DNA from: Rathayibacter sp. VKM Ac-2754
GTDB lineage: Bacteria; Actinomycetota; Actinomycetes; Actinomycetales; Microbacteriaceae
Reading direction: 5' to 3'
NCBI RefSeq assembly: GCF_009807095.1
Contig: NZ_WUCC01000009.1
Location: 117,011-181,010 of the forward strand
DNA: 64,000 bases
Part shown: one piece after another, positions 53,849 to 62,314 of the stretch
Layout: each line of letters starts with the position of its first letter
How positions within the stretch are numbered: the stretch's first letter is position 1
Program-made: the position numbers and the translations under genes
Notes under the pieces: model-generated
Databases searched by the model: none
Told to the model about the DNA's origin: nothing
The model's input: the letters and a program-made list of their open reading frames with translations, nothing else

Positions 53849-53937
53849 GCGACGACCCTATCCAAGGGCCGCGCTGTGGAGGCGACGGTTCCCGCCGGGC
53901 TCCTGCCGCGACCGCGCTCGACGACAGACTGGTCGCC

Positions 53938-54447
53938 GTGCCTCTTGTCGCTGTCACCCCCGCCGACATCCACTCCCTCCGCGCCTTCCTCACCGAGGCC
54001 GATCTCACTCTCGCCGGACTGGACGACCCCGCGGTCCGCCTCTGGACGGACCGGGGCGCGGACGGTGCGATCGTCGGCAGCACGGGGTTCGAGCTCAGCG
54101 CCGACGGAGCGCACGCGCTGATCCGCAGCGTGGCGGTCGCCGGTGGTCGACGGGAGGCCGGCACCGGGTCCCGCCTGGCGACCCACGCCCTGGAGGCGGC
54201 GGCGGCCTCCGGAGCGACTCGAGCGTGGCTCTTCTCCCGCCGCTCGGGCCCCTTCTGGCAGAAGCTCGGCTTCGAGGCGGCCGATCGCGAAGCGCTGGCC
54301 GCCGCACTTCCCGACGCGCATCAGGTGCGCCTCTTCAGAGCGACCGGCCAGCTCGATCGCGAAGTCGCCTGGTCGCGGGGCTTGGACACCGCGATGGGCG
54401 ACAACCCTGGGCTTGTACAACCCCTGACTGATACTATGCACTCTTGA
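53938..54447 (+). CDS. GNAT-family N-acetyltransferase (ArsN2-like)
   Basis: 169-aa acetyltransferase. Acetyl-CoA loop region IRSVAVAGGRREAGTGSRLA, then FSRRSGPFWQKLGFEAADRE. The motif order resembles the arsenic-resistance-associated GNAT ArsN2, but no ars genes are nearby, so the substrate is open. GTG at 53938 is chosen. Its last 27 or so codons run through the promoter and operator of the downstream toxin-antitoxin pair, and its stop overlaps the toxin start by 4 nt. Confidence 0.78.
   Translation: MPLVAVTPADIHSLRAFLTEADLTLAGLDDPAVRLWTDRGADGAIVGSTGFELSADGAHALIRSVAVAGGRREAGTGSRLATHALEAAAASGATRAWLFSRRSGPFWQKLGFEAADREALAAALPDAHQVRLFRATGQLDREVAWSRGLDTAMGDNPGLVQPLTDTMHS
54411..54437 (+). promoter_or_regulatory. 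toxin-antitoxin operator and promoter
   Basis: TTGTACAA (54413-54420) is the core of a 16-bp near-palindrome, GGGCTTGTACAACCCC. TACTAT (54432-54437), the -10, is exactly 6 nt before the TTG start of the toxin. Autorepression through the XRE antitoxin is expected for this class. Confidence 0.6.
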
Positions 54448-54797
54448 CCTGGCGGGTCCTGCAGAGCGACCAGGTCTCGGAGTGGCTGGACGGGCTGGAC
54501 GACTCGACCTACGAGCAGGTCATCGCCGCCCTCCTCCTGCTCGCGCAGGAGGGTCCGCAGCTGGGCCGACCTCTGGTCGACACGATCACGGGCTCCGCTC
54601 TGAAGAACATGAAGGAGCTGCGTCCGGGATCGAGCGGACGCAGCGAGATCCGGATCCTCTTCGCCTTCGACCACCGGAGACAGGCGATCCTCCTCCTCGC
54701 TGGAGACAAGGCCGGCAATTGGAAGAAGTGGTACCGCACGAACATCCCGCTCGCCGAAGCGGAGTTCGACCGACACAGTGAAGGAGACATGCCGTGA
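54444..54797 (+). CDS. HigB/Gp49-like type II toxin
   Basis: 117-aa RelE-superfamily protein of the HigB/phage Gp49-like group (PF05973). The typical core MKELRPGSSGRSEIRILFAF is followed by LLAGDKAGNWKKWYRTNIPL. It would cleave mRNA at the ribosome until bound by its antitoxin. A TTG start is used: it is the first in-frame start and lies 6 nt after the TACTAT -10. The toxin-first order and 4-nt overlap with an XRE antitoxin are normal for HigBA. Confidence 0.86.
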   Translation: MTWRVLQSDQVSEWLDGLDDSTYEQVIAALLLLAQEGPQLGRPLVDTITGSALKNMKELRPGSSGRSEIRILFAFDHRRQAILLLAGDKAGNWKKWYRTNIPLAEAEFDRHSEGDMP

Positions 54798-55099
54798 TGC
54801 GCACCCTCGAAGAACAGCTGCAGCGCCGACCGGTCGATCGCGAGCGGGTCGAGGGACTCGTCGACGACCTACGCCAGCGGGTACGCGCCGCGCGTCTCCG
54901 AGAACTCCGCGAGCGCCTCGACCTGACGCAGGTCGAGCTCGCGTCAGAGCTCCACATCTCCCAGAATCGCGTGTCGCAGATCGAACGGGGCGACATCGAC
55001 AAGTCCCAGGTCGAGACTCTCCGTCGCTATGTCGAGGCTCTCGGAGGTTCTCTTGCCATCGAGGTCTCGTTCGGCGACGAGCGCTACATCCTTGCGTGA
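54794..55099 (+). CDS. XRE-family antitoxin (HigA-like)
   Basis: 101-aa antitoxin. A helical N-terminus (about 1-35) probably contacts the toxin. The helix-turn-helix LTQVELASELHISQNRVSQI (about 44-63) binds DNA, followed by a short beta tail (LAIEVSFGDERYIL). An AAGGAG box lies 7 nt before the GTG and 10 nt before the adjacent ATG (54797); either may be used. Confidence 0.88.
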   Translation: MMRTLEEQLQRRPVDRERVEGLVDDLRQRVRAARLRELRERLDLTQVELASELHISQNRVSQIERGDIDKSQVETLRRYVEALGGSLAIEVSFGDERYILA

Positions 55100-55270
55100 G
55101 CGCGACACCTGATCGCAGAAGAGTGGCGCGCTGGCCGATCCGCCCGCACATCGCACACCGGCGCCCCGCGGCCCGGCCGATCCGCCGACAGCGAACCATT
55201 AGGGCCAGCGTCGCACCCATGTCAGGATGGACCGTCATCCCCCCTCCATCCCCTTGGGAGCCCATCCGGC

Positions 55271-56728
55271 ATGTGCGGAATCGTTGGAATCGTCTCCTCG
55301 GGACCCGTCAACCAGTCCATCTACGACAGCCTCTCGCTCCTGCAGCACCGCGGCCAGGACTCGACCGGCATCGCGACGGCCGACGGCAGCACGCTGCACA
55401 TCAAGAAGGCGGCGGGGCAGGTCAGGGAGGCGTTCCGCACCCGCGACATGCGCTCGCTGCTCGGCACGATGGGCCTCGGCCACGTCCGCTACGCCACCAA
55501 GGGCAACGCGGAGCGCGAGGAGGAGGCGCAGCCGTTCTACGTGAACGCGCCGTACGGCATCATCCTCATCCACAACGGCAACCTGACGAACACGCGTGAG
55601 CTCACCGAGGAGCTTTTCCGCATCGATCGTCGCCACCTCAACACCACGTCCGACACCGAGCTGCTCGTCAACGTGCTCGCGAACGAGCTCCAGGCCTCCA
55701 TGTCGGGCCGCGACCTCGACGCGGACGAGGTGTTCGACGCGGTCGCCCGCGTGCACGAGCGCGTCGAGGGCTCCTACGCGACCATCGCGCTCATCGCCGG
55801 CGTCGGGCTGCTCGCCTTCCGCGACCCGTTCGGCATCCGCCCGCTGATCGTCGGACGCAGGTCCACGGCGAACGGACCGGACGACTGGGTCGTCGCCTCC
55901 GAGTCGCTCGTGCTCGAGGCCCAGGGCTTCGAGATCGTGCGCGACGTCGCCCCCGGCGAGGCGATCTTCATCACCCCCGACGGCCGGATGACCAGCCGCC
56001 AGTGCGCGAAGGACCCGCGCCTCATCCCGTGCTCGTTCGAGTACGTCTACCTCGCCCGCCCCGACTCCGTGCTGTCGGGCATCTCGGTCTACGAGGCGCG
56101 CCTGCGCCTGGGCGACCGCCTCGCCGACACCATCGCGGCCTACACGCCGGGCGGAGCGATCGACGTCGTCATGCCGATCCCCGACTCCTCGCGCCCCGCC
56201 GCGATGCAGGTCGCGCAGAAGCTGGGCATCCCGTACCGCGAGGGCTTCTACAAGAACCGCTACGTCGGCCGGACGTTCATCATGCCCGGCCAGGCGGTCC
56301 GCAAGAAGTCGGTGCGGCAGAAGCTCAACGCGATGTCGAGCGAGTTCAAGGGCAAGAACGTGCTCATCGTCGACGACTCGATCGTGCGCGGCACGACCTC
56401 GAAGGAGATCGTCGAGATGGCCCGTACAGCCGGAGCGAACAGCGTCACGTTCGCCTCCGCCGCCCCGCCCGTGCGCTACCCGCACGTCTACGGCATCAAC
56501 ATGCCGTCGCGGAAGGAGCTCGTCGCCCACGACCGGCGCATCCCCGAGATCTCGGAGGCGATCGGCGCCGACTACCTGATCTACCAGGAGGTCGCCGACA
56601 TGAAGGCCGCGATCCTCGAGGGATCCGACGTCACCGACCTCGAGACGAGCTGCTTCACCGGCGACTACGTGACCGGCACCGTGACTCCGGAGTACCTGGA
56701 CTGGGTCGAGCGCACGCAGCTCAGCTGA
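55271..56728 (+). CDS. purF: amidophosphoribosyltransferase
   Basis: 485-aa first committed enzyme of purine synthesis, making phosphoribosylamine from PRPP and glutamine. It begins MCGIVGIV with the nucleophile Cys2 directly after Met, so there is no propeptide. GHVRYATKG and HNGNLTN belong to the glutaminase domain. VLIVDDSIVRGTTSKEIV is the PRPP-binding loop of the synthase half. A GGGAG box precedes the ATG. The leader (55100-55270) contains no gene and no purine riboswitch that I can recognise. Confidence 0.98.
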   Translation: MCGIVGIVSSGPVNQSIYDSLSLLQHRGQDSTGIATADGSTLHIKKAAGQVREAFRTRDMRSLLGTMGLGHVRYATKGNAEREEEAQPFYVNAPYGIILIHNGNLTNTRELTEELFRIDRRHLNTTSDTELLVNVLANELQASMSGRDLDADEVFDAVARVHERVEGSYATIALIAGVGLLAFRDPFGIRPLIVGRRSTANGPDDWVVASESLVLEAQGFEIVRDVAPGEAIFITPDGRMTSRQCAKDPRLIPCSFEYVYLARPDSVLSGISVYEARLRLGDRLADTIAAYTPGGAIDVVMPIPDSSRPAAMQVAQKLGIPYREGFYKNRYVGRTFIMPGQAVRKKSVRQKLNAMSSEFKGKNVLIVDDSIVRGTTSKEIVEMARTAGANSVTFASAAPPVRYPHVYGINMPSRKELVAHDRRIPEISEAIGADYLIYQEVADMKAAILEGSDVTDLETSCFTGDYVTGTVTPEYLDWVERTQLS

Positions 56729-56736
56729 TCGGCGTG

Positions 56737-56804
56737 CAGAACCGAGGCTGAGACGCGCGACTCCGCGCTCCGGCGGGGCCTGGGAGCGCCGCTCCTCGGT
56801 TCTG
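56737..56804 (+). terminator. long-range hairpin after purF
   Basis: CAGAACCGAGG (56737-56747) pairs perfectly with CCTCGGTTCTG (56794-56804), enclosing a smaller G/C-rich structure, 9 nt after the stop. Confidence 0.65.
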
Positions 56805-56921
56805 TACGCGCATCCGCCCCGCACACCCCTCGTCAGCGCGCAAGCGGGTGCCCGAAGCGCCGCCGGCGTCGGATGATCGAGGGCGCGCCTGTTCCCGGGC
56901 GCATCGAGACGAGGAGTCCCC

Positions 56922-57041
56922 GTGATCTACCGCCTGCTGCCGTTCCTTCTGACGTTCGTCGCGCGCCGCCTGAAGAAGTCGCAGAGGGCGAAGCGCGCCA
57001 CGCAGACCCAGGCGCGCCGCACGGCACGCAAGGGCCGCTGA
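56922..57041 (+). CDS. 39-aa basic small protein
   Basis: GTG-initiated short gene reading VIYRLLPFLLTFVARRLKKS and ending ARKGR. A hydrophobic N-terminal half is followed by a strongly basic tail (about 14 Arg/Lys), an amphipathic membrane-binding pattern. A GAGGAG box (56911-56916) lies 5 nt before the start, good support for translation. Function unknown. Confidence 0.62.
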   Translation: MIYRLLPFLLTFVARRLKKSQRAKRATQTQARRTARKGR

Positions 57042-57048
57042 CCCTGCT

Positions 57049-57423
57049 CTAGCGGGCGGAGGCGTCCGGGTCGTCGACGGACGCTCCGGCCTCGTCCTCG
57101 GCCGGCGTCTCGCGTGCCACCGTGCGCTCCGCCGTGACGCGGACCACGCGGCGCCCGACGAACCGGTCGAGGACCACGACGACGAGCCCCGCGAGGGCTC
57201 CGAAGAGCGTGATGAACAGCAGCAGGCTGAAGCCGAAGATCTGACCCTGCGAGAAGCCCTCGGTCTCGGGCAGCGCGAACGTCAGCACGAACGCGACGAT
57301 CGCACCGAGGCCGGCACCGAGCGCCAGGATCCGCCACACCCGCGGCGAGCGCCGCATCTCGACCTCTTCGCGGGTGATCTCGACGTCGGCGGGGCGCGGC
57401 GAGGAGTCGAGCGGGTCGGTCAT
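57049..57423 (-). CDS. small two-helix membrane protein
   Basis: 124-aa protein with two central membrane helices (ILALGAGLGAIVAFVLTFAL and FGFSLLLFITLFGALAGLVV) between charged ends. Similar actinobacterial proteins near purF are often labelled 'potassium transporter Trk', but no pore motif is visible, so I leave the function open. Confidence 0.76.
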   Translation of the reverse strand: MTDPLDSSPRPADVEITREEVEMRRSPRVWRILALGAGLGAIVAFVLTFALPETEGFSQGQIFGFSLLLFITLFGALAGLVVVVLDRFVGRRVVRVTAERTVARETPAEDEAGASVDDPDASAR

Positions 57424-57496
57424 GACTTCATTCTCCCCCGCGGGCCCGGGTGGTCGCGACGACTTGCGCTCGCACCGGGTGTGCGCTGGAGGCGGG

Positions 57497-58399
57497 TCAC
57501 ATCGTGTGCACGATCCGGCCGGCCTGCGCCCGCAGCTCCCGGACGACGGTCCGGACCGAGAGCCGCTCCGCCCGGTCGGGGCGCATCAGCGCGACGATGT
57601 GGCGCTGCGAGGCGACCCCGCGCAGCGGCTTCACGACGATGCCCTCGGTGCCGGCCGTGTAGCGCGGGACGACCGCGATGCCCAGGCCCGCCGCCACGAA
57701 CGCCTCCGTGACCCTGGTCGAGGCGAACCGCTGCTCGACGCGCACGGGCCCGCCGGACGCGGTCTCGATCTCCTGCATGACCCGTTCGAAGGGGAACCCG
57801 TCGGGCACGCCGATCCACGTCTCGCCGACGAGGTCGGCCGCCGTCACCGTCGCGCGGTCGGCGAGGCGGTGATCGAGCGGCAGCGCGATGTCGAGCGGCT
57901 CGACCATCAGCTCGGCCATCGCGAGCCCGCGGCCGGCCCAGGCGCTGCGTCCGTTCGGCGAGTGCCCGAGCACGATGTCGAAGTCGGCGGTCAGATCGGC
58001 GAACTCGTCCGTCCCCGGGTCCGCGTCCTCGCACTGCACGACCAGCCCGTCCACGCTCTGCAGCGCCACCAGCGCGTTCGGGAGGAGCATCTGCCCGGCC
58101 GTCGGGAACGTCGCGATGGTCACCTCGCCGATCGGGTTGTTCTTGAAGGTCTGCCAGACGGCGTCGGCGCGCTCGAGCGCGATCGCGATCTCGGTGGCGC
58201 TGCGGGCGAGCTCGCGGCCCGCGGCGGTGAGCACGACGCCGCGGCCCGAGCGCTCGATCAGCGGCACGCCGGCCTCGCGCTCGAGCACCTTCAGCTGCTG
58301 CGACACCGCGGAGGGCGTGCGGTGCGTCGCCTCCGCCACCTCGGTGATCGAGCGCCGCATCGAGAGCTCTCTGAGCAGTTCCAGCCGTCGCACGTCCAT
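57497..58399 (-). CDS. LysR-family transcriptional regulator
   Basis: 300-aa regulator. The winged helix is at residues 1-62 (SITEVAEATHRTPSAVSQQL), followed by the two-lobed effector domain with EVTIATFPTAGQMLLP and AGLGIAVVPRYTAG. The ATG is 6 nt after minus-strand TAGCGT and lacks a Shine-Dalgarno (leaderless). It is divergent from a 36-aa membrane protein gene, which may be its target. Confidence 0.9.
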   Translation of the reverse strand: MDVRRLELLRELSMRRSITEVAEATHRTPSAVSQQLKVLEREAGVPLIERSGRGVVLTAAGRELARSATEIAIALERADAVWQTFKNNPIGEVTIATFPTAGQMLLPNALVALQSVDGLVVQCEDADPGTDEFADLTADFDIVLGHSPNGRSAWAGRGLAMAELMVEPLDIALPLDHRLADRATVTAADLVGETWIGVPDGFPFERVMQEIETASGGPVRVEQRFASTRVTEAFVAAGLGIAVVPRYTAGTEGIVVKPLRGVASQRHIVALMRPDRAERLSVRTVVRELRAQAGRIVHTM

Positions 58400-58528
58400 G
58401 AAGCAACGCTACATGTCGGGCCAAGAACTGTTCGATTGTCCTTAGGAACGAGGCGAGCCACAGTAGACGTTGTACAGAACATCCGGGCGGATGGATCAGA
58501 CTCCGCCACAACGAAAGGCAGAACAGTC

Positions 58529-58639
58529 ATGAGCATCGCAATCCTCGTCGTCCTCAGCGCCATCGCCGCGTGGGGAACGGTGTCGACGGTGCTCGTCGCC
58601 AGCCGCGACGGCTACCGTCAGGTCCCCGCCCAGCACTGA
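58529..58639 (+). CDS. 36-aa single-span membrane protein
   Basis: Short gene reading MSIAILVVLSAIAAWGTVST and ending YRQVPAQH: one N-terminal membrane helix and a short polar tail. AAAGG lies 10 nt before the ATG, and a strong terminator follows 34 nt after the stop, so this is a complete single-gene unit divergent from the LysR gene. Function unknown. Confidence 0.62.
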   Translation: MSIAILVVLSAIAAWGTVSTVLVASRDGYRQVPAQH

Positions 58640-58673
58640 GCCCCGCGCTCAGCGACAGCACCTCATCGCGTTC

Positions 58674-58705
58674 GAACGCCGTCTCCCAGGTGGGAGGCGG
58701 CGTTC
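58674..58705 (+). terminator. terminator of the 36-aa protein gene
   Basis: A 14-bp stem with one mismatch (58674-58687 with 58692-58705) and a 4-nt loop. Confidence 0.8.
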
Positions 58706-58725
58706 CTGCGTTCGCGGGCACGCGG

Positions 58726-58755
58726 AAGGCCCCGCGGCGGGTGCCACGGGGCCTT
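58726..58755 (-). terminator. terminator of the 5'-nucleotidase gene
   Basis: AAGGCCCCG (58726-58734) pairs with CGGGGCCTT (58747-58755), 35 nt after the minus-strand stop codon. Confidence 0.75.
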
Positions 58756-58790
58756 GAGCGTTTCCTGAGCGGCAGTGCCGCCTCCCGGGA

Positions 58791-61070
58791 TTACTTCGTG
58801 ACGGTGCGGCGGCGCAGACGTGCCGCCGTCATGCCGAGGCCGAGGAGCAGCGCCGCGATGCCCGCTGCGAAGGCGGGAGTCGCGTCGATGCCGGTCGCCG
58901 CGAGGTGCTTCGTCGGCGTGGTCGGCGCGTGCACGGCGGGAGCCGGCGTCGACGGGGTGGTCGGGATGACGGTCTCGATCGGGGTGGGCGCCGGCGTCGG
59001 CGTGGTGCCTCCGTCAGCGGTCACCGTGAAGGTGTAGCTGAGGGTGACGCCGTTGACCGGGAGGCCGAAGGAGAACTCGTGCTCTCCCTCCGCCAGGTCG
59101 TCCGCGACCGGGACGGTCACCGACGCCTTGCCCTGCTCACCGTTGTCCGGCGCGAAGGTGTGATCGATCGGGGCGCGGGAGACCTCGACTCCGTCGACGC
59201 TCACGACGACCTCAGGATCGAGCGTCGCGGGGTCGACGTTGTTCACGTCGAGCGAGGTGAGGTCGAAGGTGAACTCGTCCGCGCCCTCCACCGAGGTGTC
59301 GACGACGCCGATCCCGCGGGTGGCGGTGTCGGGCGAGACCGGGGAGTTCTCGGCGAAGAAGTCCTCGAGCACCTGGACGTCCCCGCGGCCCGAGTCGGCG
59401 ACCGCGGTCGCCTCCGTGAAGCCGGTGAAGCCGTCGCCGCCCGAGAAGAAGAAGCTCGGTCCCACGACCGTGAAGGAGTCCTCGGGGGCCACGGGCTCGC
59501 CCTGGTAGAACATCTCGCTGATCCGCTCGCCCCACGCCGCAGTCGGGTCGTAGGTGTAGGAGAAGCCGTCCGAGACGCCGAGGCGGAGGTCGGTGGCGCG
59601 GTCCGTGATGTCGGGGCGACCTGAGTAGGCCCACTGCTCCTCGAGAACCGTCTCGATCTGAGTGCCGGTCATCTCACCGGTGAACAGCGTGTTGCCGAAG
59701 GGCTGGAGCGTGTAGAGCTCGGCGACCGAGATGTTCCCCTCGGGATCCGTCGGGCCGCTGGAGGCGTACAGCAGGTCGGACCGGACTCCGCCGGGATTCA
59801 TGAAGGCGATCTCGGTGCCGATGTCGGCGGTCTCGCTCAGCATCGCGTCGGCGAGGAGATTGCCTGCCGCGGACTGCGCGGCACGGTTCTCGTTGCCGTT
59901 GATCGGACCGTAGACCGTGTCGCTGCCTCGGAGGATGTCACCGGTGATGCTTCCCGCGGACGCTTCGCCCAGCGGAGCGGCTTCAGCCACCGCGGTGGCG
60001 ACGGTCGCGGCGACCGCCGGGTCCTCGGGGTACACGAGTGCTCCGTCGACGACCAGGGGGATCATGTCGCCGGTGACGGTCGCCTCCGACGTCTCCTTGT
60101 CGTAGGTGACCGAGACGTGGCCGAGGTTCGAGCCGTAGACGCCGGTCTCGAGGACGGGGATCGTCTTGCCGTCGATCTCGACGCTCTTGTTGTAGAGGTC
60201 GTGGGTGTGTCCGGTGACGAAGGCGTCCACCCGGGCGCCGACTCCGTTCACGATCTTCGCGAGCACGGAGTCGTCGGAAGCGAAGTCGCTGAGGGCGCCG
60301 TCGATCGGGTCGGTGGACGGGGTGCCGTCAGCGTTGACGAAGCCGCTCGCCGAACCACCCTCGTGCATCACGAGCATCAGGACGTCGGCTTCGCCGTTGG
60401 CATCGTCGCCGTCAGTCAGCTCGTCGGCCACGGTGTTCACCGAGGCCACGATCGGTCGCACGTCGAGGGAGGCGATCCCGGCGGGGTCGACCAGCGTCGG
60501 CAGGGCCTCTGTCGTCGCTCCGATGAAACCGACCGTGACGTCATCGAACGTCTGCAGGTCGTACGGTGCGTACGCGTGCTCGTCGGTCCCCTTCTCGAAG
60601 AGGTTGGACGAGATGTAGTCCCAGTCGGAGGCCGGCACGATGCGGTCGTCCAGGTCGGCCCGGCCCTTGTCGAACTCGTGGTTCCCCACGGCGCTGGCGC
60701 TGAGGCCGATCTGGTTGAGCACATCGATCGTCGGCTGGTCGTCCGCGACCGCCGAGACGAAGGGCGACGCGCTCACGTTGTCGCCGGCCGACACGAGCGT
60801 CGATCCGCCCGGGTTCGCCGCGGCGAGAGTGGCGTACGCCGTCGCGATCGAGGCCGCTCCGGCCTCGCCGCCCTCGGCGTCCGACTCGATGTGGCCGTGG
60901 AAGTCGTTCATCGTGTAGACGTCGATGACGGTCTCGTCGGCGGCCGTCGCGGGCGCGGCGCCCAGCATGGCCGCTCCGGCGACGGCACTGACGGCCGCCA
61001 CGGAGAGGAATCGGGAGAGGCCGCGTCGGCCGTTGTCGGGATTTCGCATCTGGCGGAGGACTCCAAGCAT
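58791..61070 (-). CDS. cell-wall-anchored 5'-nucleotidase/UDP-sugar hydrolase
   Basis: 759-aa exported metallophosphoesterase that dephosphorylates extracellular nucleotides. The signal peptide ends near APATAA. The metallophosphatase domain (about 48-330) has MNDFHGH, SAGDNVSASPF, VGNHEFDKG and TGHTHDLYNK. The 5'-nucleotidase C-terminal domain (about 370-570) has NLLADAM and FMNPGGVR. A Pro/Thr-rich wall-spanning linker leads to sorting motif LAATG (723-727), a membrane helix and RLRRR. LAxTG is the motif of actinobacterial class E sortases. The start at 61070 has GAAAG 7 nt upstream, like the CWB2 genes; ATG 61049 is the alternative. Confidence 0.92.
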   Translation of the reverse strand: MLGVLRQMRNPDNGRRGLSRFLSVAAVSAVAGAAMLGAAPATAADETVIDVYTMNDFHGHIESDAEGGEAGAASIATAYATLAAANPGGSTLVSAGDNVSASPFVSAVADDQPTIDVLNQIGLSASAVGNHEFDKGRADLDDRIVPASDWDYISSNLFEKGTDEHAYAPYDLQTFDDVTVGFIGATTEALPTLVDPAGIASLDVRPIVASVNTVADELTDGDDANGEADVLMLVMHEGGSASGFVNADGTPSTDPIDGALSDFASDDSVLAKIVNGVGARVDAFVTGHTHDLYNKSVEIDGKTIPVLETGVYGSNLGHVSVTYDKETSEATVTGDMIPLVVDGALVYPEDPAVAATVATAVAEAAPLGEASAGSITGDILRGSDTVYGPINGNENRAAQSAAGNLLADAMLSETADIGTEIAFMNPGGVRSDLLYASSGPTDPEGNISVAELYTLQPFGNTLFTGEMTGTQIETVLEEQWAYSGRPDITDRATDLRLGVSDGFSYTYDPTAAWGERISEMFYQGEPVAPEDSFTVVGPSFFFSGGDGFTGFTEATAVADSGRGDVQVLEDFFAENSPVSPDTATRGIGVVDTSVEGADEFTFDLTSLDVNNVDPATLDPEVVVSVDGVEVSRAPIDHTFAPDNGEQGKASVTVPVADDLAEGEHEFSFGLPVNGVTLSYTFTVTADGGTTPTPAPTPIETVIPTTPSTPAPAVHAPTTPTKHLAATGIDATPAFAAGIAALLLGLGMTAARLRRRTVTK

Positions 61071-61208
61071 CGAGCGGCTTTCGGAGAGAACTCCTGCCGC
61101 ATAGGGGGAACTTTCCCAGACAACCCGACGGCGGGGCTCCCGTCAAACGGCCCGGCGGAGGGGCGGGTGCGTTTACGAGAAGTTAATGCGGCGTCGGTCG
61201 GGCGGCGA

Positions 61209-61571
61209 TCAGACGACGCGGAGGACCGGCAGGTACGGGGTCAGGTCGGCCCGCACCCCCGAGGCGTGGATCCGGCCGCTGGCGAGCCCGTCCTGCCAGG
61301 GGAGCGCACCGGTCGCGAGCGGCAGCCAGGTCGCGGCGTCCATCTCGATCACGTTCGGCGGAGTGCCGCGGGTGTGGCCGGGGCCCTCGACGCACTGCGC
61401 CGCACCGAACGGGGGGACGCGCACCTCGACGCTGCGGCCGGGCACGTTCGTCTCGATGATCTGCAGGAGGAAGCGGACCGCGGTCGCCGTGGTGTTCCGG
61501 TCGGCGTCTCCGGCGAGCGCCGTGCGCACCGCCTCCTGGCCGCTCTTCTCGTCGATCCTGCCCTTGGCCAT
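61209..61571 (-). CDS. sterol-carrier-family small protein
   Basis: 120-aa protein of the actinobacterial 'sterol carrier family' group found near purF (Mycobacterium Rv0807-like position). It contains EVRVPPFGAAQCVEGPGHTR and ends YLPVLRVV. No lipid-binding evidence is visible and the function is unknown. AGGA lies 8 nt before the ATG; CAGGAT 6 nt before it could instead be a leaderless -10. Confidence 0.82.
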   Translation of the reverse strand: MAKGRIDEKSGQEAVRTALAGDADRNTTATAVRFLLQIIETNVPGRSVEVRVPPFGAAQCVEGPGHTRGTPPNVIEMDAATWLPLATGALPWQDGLASGRIHASGVRADLTPYLPVLRVV

Positions 61572-61684
61572 GGGTCCATCCTGCCGGTGCGCGAGGCAGG
61601 ACCGGTTCCGCGAGACGACTTCGGGGCAGGCGCCTCCGCCGTCCGACCTCTCGGCCCCGACCTCTCGGCCCCGACCTCTCCGAC

Positions 61685-62158
61685 TCAGACGCCGAACGAC
61701 TCGCGCTCGACCTTGACGCGGGTGCCGGCCTGCTCGATCACCCTGATGCGCGTGCCCTCGGGGATCGGCTCCTCCGAGTAGGCGGGGCGCCGCTCGACCT
61801 CGCCCGGACCGTCGAGGCTGACCTCGCCCCCGCGCACCGAGATCGACGCGGTCGCGATGCCATGCAGGCCGATGACCGCGACCGTACCGCCGTCGGAGCC
61901 GCCGACGATGCGCCGGGTGAGACGGAGCACGATGAGATAGGAGGCCACGGCCGCGACGAACGCGGCCGCGTACGCGACGGCCGTCGGCAGGGCGAGCGAC
62001 ATCGTGAGCACGCCCGCCGCGCCGAAGAGCGTCGCGGCGATGCCGAGAGCGGTGCCCGACAGCGCGCTGCCGCCGACCCTCTCGAGCACGTCGCCGACCA
62101 CGACCGACACCAGCAGCATCAGCAGCCCGGCGACCCCGACCACGATGAAGGTGATCAT
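61685..62158 (-). CDS. NfeD-like membrane protein
   Basis: 157-aa protein with an N-terminal helix, two or three further membrane segments and a C-terminal OB-fold (GLHGIATASISVRGGEVSLD, then RIRVIEQAGTRVKVERES), the usual layout of short NfeD proteins. These accompany membrane proteases or flotillins elsewhere; none is adjacent here. The ATG at 62158 is the natural start, as upstream reading is antisense to purD. Confidence 0.8.
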   Translation of the reverse strand: MITFIVVGVAGLLMLLVSVVVGDVLERVGGSALSGTALGIAATLFGAAGVLTMSLALPTAVAYAAAFVAAVASYLIVLRLTRRIVGGSDGGTVAVIGLHGIATASISVRGGEVSLDGPGEVERRPAYSEEPIPEGTRIRVIEQAGTRVKVERESFGV

Positions 62159-62314
62159 CGCGGTACCCCCTGTCCCCTCGCGATGGGTCGATCCTGGCAG
62201 CAAGCGGGGCGGCGCGGCGTCCGCCGCGAGACGGGTAGTGGAGAGCCGGCGCGCGCCGTCGCGGTGGAGGAGACCCGGGGTCGGCGCTCCGCAGGCCGGG
62301 CCTATCCTGTCAGG

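Noticed and set aside
53938..54447. Arsenic-resistance locus suggested by the ArsN2-like acetyltransferase
   Set aside because: No arsR, arsB, arsC or arsenite methyltransferase is nearby; the resemblance alone does not support an operon.
54413..55099. Prophage remnant at the Gp49-like toxin gene
   Set aside because: The family name comes from a phage gene, but no integrase, attachment site or structural gene is present. A chromosomal HigBA pair is simpler.
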